From an uncultured Rhodopila sp. (GTDB lineage Bacteria > Pseudomonadota > Alphaproteobacteria > Acetobacterales > Acetobacteraceae), in contig CAIZFE010000089.1 in the NCBI GenBank assembly GCA_903932145.1, positions 1 to 64,000 of the forward strand: a DNA stretch of 64,000 nucleotides. The letters run 5' to 3'. Position numbers and translations under genes: made by a program. Within the stretch, counting starts at the first letter, position 1, and every line of letters starts with the position of its first letter. The notes beneath the pieces were generated by a model. The model saw nothing but the letters and a program-made list of their open reading frames with translations. It was not told where the DNA came from and ran no database searches. Below are positions 58,611 through 64,000 of this stretch, in pieces.

Positions 58611-59387
58611 TTATCCCTTGCGGTTCCAGCCCTCAACCCACCACTGAACCGGTTCCTGGTCGGATTTATCGGCAGCGATCCTGACGCTTCTTTCTTTTGC
58701 CTTCGGTGCAACGCGGACAGCCTCTGGCGGCTTCTCCGGCGGCCGGACCTGCACCTGGACCGGTTGCTCAACGACGACTTTCCGCGGCCTGCCGACCGGC
58801 CTGCGCATGGGCGGGAGAGCCATCTCAGTCGTCTCCGTCCGATCAGGCAGTGCGGCCGCCTTCTGAACGGCAATCGCCTCGCGCATGGCATCGACAGCCT
58901 TCTGGCGGGCGAGGCGCTCGATCTCCAGGTCGGCGTTGGCCGCTTCGAGATCCCGGGTCGCGGCATCCAACTGGGCCTGAAGATGGATCACAGTAGCCCG
59001 CGCATCGCGAAGCGCTCGGTCGCCACGCTCACGGGCGACCTTCTCCTCCGTCAGTGCGGCGCGGGTACCAATCAGATCGCGTTCCGCGACAATTTTCAGC
59101 GCCGTCGCCAACCGAGCGGCCTCCACCGCGGCGCCCCTCTCCTGGCGGGCATGGTGCTGCTTGGTCCGCAGGTCCTCGATGGTCGCCTCAGCGTGGGCGA
59201 GTTGCCGTTCGACGTATTCGCGGGCGGCGGCCTGCGACCGTATGGCCTGACGCGCGCTTTTCGACGGATCGCTGGCCGGCAACGGACCTGAGCCGGTTTT
59301 AGCGGTTCCGAGTCCAAGGCTGCGGCGCATTTTGGATTCGTCGTCGGTGGTCTGAGGGGAATTCGGATCGAGTCTGTCAAATGCCAC
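58611..59387 (-). CDS. Coiled-coil protein with AT-hook-like motif
   Basis: 258 residues, cytosolic, no signal. Residues about 45-180 are a long coiled coil rich in Ala, Arg and Glu (AHAEATIEDLRTKQHHARQE and similar). A RRPVGRPRKVVV segment near 195 looks like an AT-hook DNA-binding motif. The last 20 residues are QEPVQWWVEGWNRKG, a Trp-rich tail that looks conserved in character. Function unknown; nucleoid or DNA-binding scaffolding is an inference from the AT-hook alone. Confidence 0.7.
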   Translation of the reverse strand: MAFDRLDPNSPQTTDDESKMRRSLGLGTAKTGSGPLPASDPSKSARQAIRSQAAAREYVERQLAHAEATIEDLRTKQHHARQERGAAVEAARLATALKIVAERDLIGTRAALTEEKVARERGDRALRDARATVIHLQAQLDAATRDLEAANADLEIERLARQKAVDAMREAIAVQKAAALPDRTETTEMALPPMRRPVGRPRKVVVEQPVQVQVRPPEKPPEAVRVAPKAKERSVRIAADKSDQEPVQWWVEGWNRKG

Positions 59388-59585
59388 GGCAGGTCTGCTT
59401 CCTCGGGTGGAATATGCTTGTATGCGATTGCTATGCGGAGATCAAATTAATAACATTCGTCGCCAAGGTTGGCTCTGGTACCCGGCGGTGGCACGTCCCC
59501 CGGGACGGCAATAAGCCCGGTCAGAAATGATGGGGCTTTACCATATCTGGTGTGCGGATGTGCTGGCTGCTTCCTCCAATGCCGG

Positions 59586-61454
59586 CTACCCCGAAGTGAT
59601 CTCAAAAACGTAAGGTTCCATCGACCCTTGTGCGGCGGCGCGGAGGTCGTGCCACTTTTGCGGCCCACCGTAATACGCCAGACTTCCCGGCTCGGCCCGC
59701 CCGTCGCCGTTGTAATACGACAGGCAATCCCGCAGCGGCCGGGTCCTGATGTCGGCCTCGCGGCAGTGCGCCGCATAGGCGATTTCTGCCTCCTGGCGGA
59801 TGTCCACGGTGAGGGCGCAGCGTTTGCGCATCGTTTGCAGCATCCAGACGACATAGTCGGTATGGGCCTCGATCCCGCGTGTGAAATTGAACTGGCCACC
59901 GCCGCCCTGCGGACCTGACATAATAAACAGGTTGGGAAATCCATGACTGTGCAGACCGAGGAAGGTCTTCACCCCCTCCGACTCCCATTTTTGCCGCAAC
60001 GTTTGGCCGCCGCGTCCGGTGACCATGTTGAAGGTCGCTGTCGCCATCCATTGGAAACCGGTCGCATAGATCAAAACGTCCAGCGGATACTCCACACCGT
60101 CATGCACCACGCCGCGGGGATTGATTGCGGTGACGCCCAGCGGGGCGGTATCGACCAATGTCACATGCGGCAGGTTGAAGGCCGGCAGGAACTCATCGTG
60201 GAAGGTCGGCCGCTTGCAGCCATAGGGGTAATATGGCTTCAGCGCCGCGGCGGTCTTTGGATCCGTGACGATCGCATCGATCCTGGCCCTGATTTGCTCC
60301 ATAATGCGAAAATTGGTGTTGAGCTGCTTTTCGGTCAGTTCTTCCAGCGACAGTTCTCGTTCGTATTGCTTGCGCTCCTTGAAATCACCGATTTTACCGG
60401 ACAGATAATCATCGTTGCCTTTCAGCGCCGTGCGTCCGGACGAAATCCTGGCCAGCCGCTCCCGCCGAGCCTTTGCCCAGCCGGGTTGTGTCGACCAGGT
60501 TTCGATCTCTTCCGGCGTCGTCGCACGCTGATCGCGCACGTCGATGGTCGAGGGAGTCCGCTGGAAAACATACAATTCCTTCACCACCTTGGCGATTTCC
60601 GGAATCACCTGCACGGCGGTCGCGCCGGTCCCGATGATGCCGACGCGCTTACTCGCCAGATCGACCGTGTAGTCCCAGCGGGAGGTGTGGAACGCGGTGC
60701 CGGCGAATGTCTCCATACCGTCGATGCGGGCCAGTTTCGGGGTGGTCAGGATACCGTTCGCCAACACCACGGTGCGGGCGCGCATCTTGTCGCCGCGATC
60801 GGTGAAGACTGTCCAACAGGCGGCGGCTTCATCCCATACTGTTTGCTCTACCGTCGTGTGGAACAGACAGCGGTCGTAGAAACCGGATGTCTCCGCCATG
60901 CTTTGACAGTATTCCAGAATCTCGAAGCCCGAGGCGAATTTCATTGTCGGAAAGTAACCCATTTCCTCCAGCAGCGGTAGATAGCTGTACGATTCGACGT
61001 CGCAGGCGATGCCGGGATAGCGGTTCCAATACCAGGTGCCGCCGACGTCGCCGCCTTTCTCGCAGAAACGCACGTCGCGGAATCCCGCCTCGCGCAGCTT
61101 GTACCAGAGCACCAGCGCGGCGAACCCGGCACCGATGACCAGGATGTCGCAGATATCGGTCAGGGGGTCGCGATCGACGGGCGGTGCTGAATAGACATCC
61201 TGCAGGTATTTGGCGAATTCGCCTTCCATCGCGATGTAGTCCGCCGCCCCCCGTCTCGCTTCCTTGAACGCGCGGTATTTGGCCTGTTCCTCGGCGTTGA
61301 ACGAGGCCCCGGGCGGCGCGGGCGGCAGTGTCGTCAGCGCTGCGTCCGCGATGGCCGAGTAGCCCTTGCCGGCAATCTTCTCCGTCGCCTTCGCGGCGCG
61401 CGTATGAAAGATTTTGAGGCCCGTGGCCGCATCGGTTGTGATTGGCGCCTTCAT
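59586..61454 (-). CDS. Flavin-containing monooxygenase, Baeyer-Villiger type
   Basis: A 622-residue FAD/NADPH monooxygenase. FAD Rossmann motif VIGAGFAAL at 106-114, GGTWYWNRYPGIACD following it, NADPH motif IIGTGATAVQVIPE, and the Baeyer-Villiger fingerprint F-x-G-x3-H-x3-W as FAGTAFHTSRWDY. It has about 100 residues before the FAD motif (starting MKAPITTDAA), an N-terminal extension longer than in cyclohexanone monooxygenase. It converts a ketone to an ester or lactone; substrate unknown. ATG 61454 chosen over the longer frame to 61520. Confidence 0.92.
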   Translation of the reverse strand: MKAPITTDAATGLKIFHTRAAKATEKIAGKGYSAIADAALTTLPPAPPGASFNAEEQAKYRAFKEARRGAADYIAMEGEFAKYLQDVYSAPPVDRDPLTDICDILVIGAGFAALVLWYKLREAGFRDVRFCEKGGDVGGTWYWNRYPGIACDVESYSYLPLLEEMGYFPTMKFASGFEILEYCQSMAETSGFYDRCLFHTTVEQTVWDEAAACWTVFTDRGDKMRARTVVLANGILTTPKLARIDGMETFAGTAFHTSRWDYTVDLASKRVGIIGTGATAVQVIPEIAKVVKELYVFQRTPSTIDVRDQRATTPEEIETWSTQPGWAKARRERLARISSGRTALKGNDDYLSGKIGDFKERKQYERELSLEELTEKQLNTNFRIMEQIRARIDAIVTDPKTAAALKPYYPYGCKRPTFHDEFLPAFNLPHVTLVDTAPLGVTAINPRGVVHDGVEYPLDVLIYATGFQWMATATFNMVTGRGGQTLRQKWESEGVKTFLGLHSHGFPNLFIMSGPQGGGGQFNFTRGIEAHTDYVVWMLQTMRKRCALTVDIRQEAEIAYAAHCREADIRTRPLRDCLSYYNGDGRAEPGSLAYYGGPQKWHDLRAAAQGSMEPYVFEITSG

Positions 61455-61640
61455 GTCTGATCCGCTCTTATGGTCGGGTTGGGGCGGCTGTCGCCCATCG
61501 GCGATCTGCCCGGCCGCCATGCGCCACGATAGTCACAGATTATGTGCCCGGGCAACCACCGCACGTTGATGGGCATGGACAAGCGGTTCAGAGCCGAACA
61601 CAATCCTCGGCAGGGCAACCGACTGTCGGAAGGACCTCGC

Positions 61641-62633
61641 ATGCTGATCGCCGGTGATATTGGCGGCACCAAGACCTTGCTGGCGCTCTACGCCCCGGAA
61701 ACCGGCGCGCGCAAACCCATTGTCCAAACGGAATTCCACAGCGCGGATTACAACAGCCTGGACACGATGGTCCGGGCTTTTATCACGCAAAACAAACATC
61801 CGGTGCAAATCGCGTGCTTTGACGTGGCCGGGCCGGTGATCGGCGGCCGGGCGCACCTGACAAACCTCCCCTGGGTGCTTGACGAACGCGCCATGCAAAC
61901 CGCGCTCGGATTGAAACGGGTGACTTTATTGAATGACCTAAAAGCGATGGCCTACGCGGTACCGCATTTGCTGCCGGATGACGTTCAAACGATCAACGAA
62001 GGGCGCACCGAACCGCAGGGTCCCATGGCGTTGGTCGCACCGGGAACCGGGTTGGGCGAAGCGTTCCTGATTTGGAACGGAGCCGCCTATATCGCGTGCT
62101 CTTCCGAAGGCGGCCACGCCGATTTCGGCCCCGCCGACGAAACCCAGGCGGCACTGTGGCGCCATGTGGCCGACCGCTATGGCCATGTGGCGCGGGAGCG
62201 GGTTTGTTCCGGCAGCGGACTACCGAATATCTATGATTTTCTGCGCGATAGCGGACGCGAACCGGAGCCCGCTGCCTTCGCGGCGTCATTGGCCGGAGTT
62301 TCGGATCGAACACCGGCGATCGTCCAGGCGGCATTACAGGACCCTTCCAACACCATATGCACGGCAACGCTGGACCTGTTCGTGTCCATCCTCGGAGCGG
62401 AGGCGGCCAATCTGGCTTTGACAGTCATGTCCACCGGTGGGCTTTACCTGGGCGGCGGCATTCCACCGCGCATCATTGCGCATTTGCAGGATGGCCGATT
62501 TATGCGGGCCTTCATCAATAAAGGCCGCTTCGCCGATTTTCTGAACAAAGTACCCGTGAAAGTCATCACAACACAGGCTGCTCTTCTGGGCGCCGCTCTC
62601 TACGGTCTGGATCAAATCGACCGGTCGGCGTGA
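61641..62633 (+). CDS. glk: Glucokinase
   Basis: A 330-residue hexokinase-fold enzyme that phosphorylates glucose at C6 with ATP. It has IAGDIGGTKTLLALY (phosphate 1), VAGPVIGGRAHLTNLPW, LNDLKAMAYAVP (catalytic Asp), APGTGLGEAFL, and SSEGGHADFGP. ATG 61641 follows GGAAGGAC; the longer frame from 61542 is unneeded. It is divergent from the monooxygenase gene. Confidence 0.95.
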   Translation: MLIAGDIGGTKTLLALYAPETGARKPIVQTEFHSADYNSLDTMVRAFITQNKHPVQIACFDVAGPVIGGRAHLTNLPWVLDERAMQTALGLKRVTLLNDLKAMAYAVPHLLPDDVQTINEGRTEPQGPMALVAPGTGLGEAFLIWNGAAYIACSSEGGHADFGPADETQAALWRHVADRYGHVARERVCSGSGLPNIYDFLRDSGREPEPAAFAASLAGVSDRTPAIVQAALQDPSNTICTATLDLFVSILGAEAANLALTVMSTGGLYLGGGIPPRIIAHLQDGRFMRAFINKGRFADFLNKVPVKVITTQAALLGAALYGLDQIDRSA

Positions 62634-63188
62634 TTGGGGTCCAGGCGTTGTCGCTACGGCCACGGTGAAAGGGCAGCCGAGCATGCACGAGGTGCGGGTC
62701 ATAGAAACCGCCATGCGGCGGATTGGTACGGCCCTGGTAACGGTTCGGCTTGCCTTTTCGGCTCCTTGATGAACCGGCCTGTTCACCACCACCGCGCATC
62801 GGCCGGTATGGGCTTCGGAACAGACGGTGTTGGGGTTGTGCTAAACGTGATCGCCATTGGTTGGACAAAGACGCCACCGGCGGCTTCGACGGGGGTCTGC
62901 TGGTCATCGCCTGCGGCTGCCCGGGTGCCCCCATCGCCATTCTGAGTACATTCAACGACGCCGATCTGGGGTACACACGAGAACAGATGGCCGAATCGCC
63001 CGTTGTCAGCGAGCTTGTCTGATCCAACCGATCAAGGTCTCCAATAAGGTCGAGCCTGCCTTGAATAACGCGATTTCGGCGAACATTATCTCAATTGTGA
63101 ACGGGTCTTCAAACCGGAATCGCCATTTCGACTTGCCGTCACACCTCGTGTTGCCGACACTTCCTGCATACAATGGAAGGATATTGTT
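62634..63188. other. Intergenic stretch without a recognised gene
   Basis: About 555 bases. A plus-strand frame at 62750-63022 ends in natural-looking codons (GGFDGGLLVIACGCPG, then FNDADLGYTREQMAES), which may be the tail of a lost gene, but its first half is poor and there is no ribosome site. From 63030 the sequence becomes more AT-rich up to the GGAAGG ribosome site of the next gene. Confidence 0.45.
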
Positions 63189-63602
63189 ATGCAGTCGGCA
63201 TTATTGACTATTTTACTTGGAGCCAGTTTGTTCCTGGCTCCCGCGAGTTATGCCCAAACCACCGCCGTCACCGCCACATGCAAGGATGGCACGACGTTCT
63301 CCGGTGCCACTCGTGCGGGGGCTTGCAGCGGGCATCAAGGGGTCGCGAGTTGGGGGACAACCGCGGCAGCCAGTCCGAACACCGCCACCGCTCCGGTGAC
63401 GACCGCCCCGGGCAAGACCACCGCGACGGCTCCCGCCAAGATCGGAGGACCCGGTCAGGTCTGGGTCAATACCGCTTCGAAAGTGTATCATTGCCCCGGA
63501 GACCGATACTACGGCAAAACCAAAGCCGGGGAATATATGACCCAGGCTGCGGCGCAGGCGGCCGGCAACCACCCGAGTGGTGGCAAGGCCTGCCCAACCT
63601 GA
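63189..63602 (+). CDS. Small secreted cysteine-containing protein (DUF3761-like)
   Basis: A 137-residue exported protein: a signal peptide (LLTILLGASLFLAPASYA, cleaved before QTT), then CKDGTTFSGATRAGACSGHQGVA, the short DUF3761-type cysteine module, a Thr/Ala/Pro linker, and a C-terminal module VWVNTASKVYHCPGDRYYGKTKAGEYM with a final Cys. The C-terminal module is common in proteobacterial periplasmic proteins and may bind metal or DNA; function is not known. GGAAGG lies 8 bases before the ATG. Confidence 0.8.
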   Translation: MQSALLTILLGASLFLAPASYAQTTAVTATCKDGTTFSGATRAGACSGHQGVASWGTTAAASPNTATAPVTTAPGKTTATAPAKIGGPGQVWVNTASKVYHCPGDRYYGKTKAGEYMTQAAAQAAGNHPSGGKACPT

Positions 63603-63607
63603 ACTGA

Positions 63608-63901
63608 TCAGCCGGCGGTTCGGCTGACCTCTATCCGCACCGTCAGGCCGGCCCGTTTCGCCAGCCCGATCAGGGCGTCCAGGCTGAAACGGTCGGCGCG
63701 GCCGCGGATCAGGTTGCTAAGTCGCGGTTGGGTCAGACCAAGAACCGAGGCCGCCTGGACTTGCCGCAGGCCCCAACTCTGCACGGTCTCACCGATCAGG
63801 TTAATCAAGCGCGACCGCAGAGCCGTGTTGTCGGTGTCCTCGGGATGCGCTTCAAGCGCATTCCACTGTGGGCCTGAGACGTGCAAGGGTTGATCGGCCA
63901 T
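63608..63901 (-). CDS. XRE-family helix-turn-helix regulator (HigA-like antitoxin)
   Basis: A 97-residue protein whose second half is a helix-turn-helix (QVQAASVLGLTQPRLSNLI, then RFSLDALIGLAKRAGLTV). This is the pattern of HigA-type antitoxins encoded after a HigB toxin. The toxin gene would lie to the right on the minus strand; 63902-64000 shows no readable toxin end, so it may be absent or the regulator stands alone. The ATG at 63901 has AAGGAAAAGG upstream. It is convergent with the secreted-protein gene. Confidence 0.82.
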   Translation of the reverse strand: MADQPLHVSGPQWNALEAHPEDTDNTALRSRLINLIGETVQSWGLRQVQAASVLGLTQPRLSNLIRGRADRFSLDALIGLAKRAGLTVRIEVSRTAG

Positions 63902-64000
63902 CCGGCCTTTTCCTTCTGTCGGTTGGGCCGCGATTATTGTCGCCGGACAGAACGCCGGCGGACAAAGGTCTCGCGTTGAAATCTGGCTGACATCACGGAT

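Noticed and set aside
62750-63022. 90-residue plus-strand open frame
   Set aside because: No ribosome site, poor first half, no family recognised; kept only as a possible gene tail in the intergenic entry.
1-64000. tRNA or rRNA genes
   Set aside because: No cloverleaf-type sequence with a TTCGANTC arm or rRNA segment was noticed on either strand by eye; a dedicated tRNA scan could not be run.

Overview
The window is GC-rich chromosomal DNA of an alphaproteobacterium. Gene content (NAD-dependent Fds formate dehydrogenase, RibBA with a degenerate C-terminal half, HflX, CaiB and MaoC enzymes, many toxin-antitoxin pairs) and dispersed palindromes of the type CGTCATGGCCCGGCTTGTCC fit Rhodospirillales, most likely Acetobacteraceae. 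That placement is inference; no rRNA or tRNA is present to fix it.

Layout: 0.1-3.9 kb is a riboflavin operon (ribD-ribE-ribBA-ribH-nusB). A RelE/ParE-type toxin-antitoxin pair follows. 4.7-12.3 kb is a leftward formate dehydrogenase operon (fdsG-fdsB-fdsA-fdhD-fdsD) ending in an oxalate/formate-antiporter-like MFS gene that carries one in-frame TAG. 12.4-16.2 kb holds a secreted small protein, a branched-chain-type ABC binding protein and a divergent iron-uptake operon (FTR1 fused to a cupredoxin domain, plus a beta-barrel-like protein) with a good Fur-box-like palindrome. 16.4-32.6 kb is mixed: a serine hydrolase, a methyltransferase with a flippase-like membrane protein, an aminotransferase, a Phd/PemK pair, an FMN glutamate-synthase-like enzyme, a CaiB/MaoC acyl-CoA cluster, a phosphatase, a cytochrome c, a TetR regulator divergent from a NitT/TauT-type ABC transporter, and an adenosine-kinase-like gene.

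32.8-41.3 kb is a reduced type II secretion locus: gspE, F, I, J, K and D rightward, with gspG and a lytic transglycosylase leftward. gspD is cut by one in-frame TAA, and no gspC, H, L or M is visible. 41.6-53.2 kb is the most interesting block. A giant repetitive protein with an N-terminal LEPR motif and a DUF4347-like domain, split by a frameshift, is followed by a TolC lipoprotein, a HlyD adaptor, a GAF-HlyD adaptor, and a membrane protein combining a PqqD-like N-terminus, an M50 zinc-protease core and a HlyD-like tail. No ABC ATPase is present. This looks like a dedicated export/processing system for the giant protein.

53.2-55.6 kb is a scar region: a biotin synthase remnant, HicAB, two duplicated antitoxin-like genes and a low-GC frameshifted orphan. 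55.7-64 kb carries hflX, two overlapping lipoproteins, a coiled-coil protein, a Baeyer-Villiger-type monooxygenase, glucokinase, a small secreted protein and an XRE regulator.

Several genes are broken by a single base-level lesion (MFS transporter, gspD, giant protein, low-GC orphan). Real decay and draft-assembly error cannot be told apart from the sequence alone.
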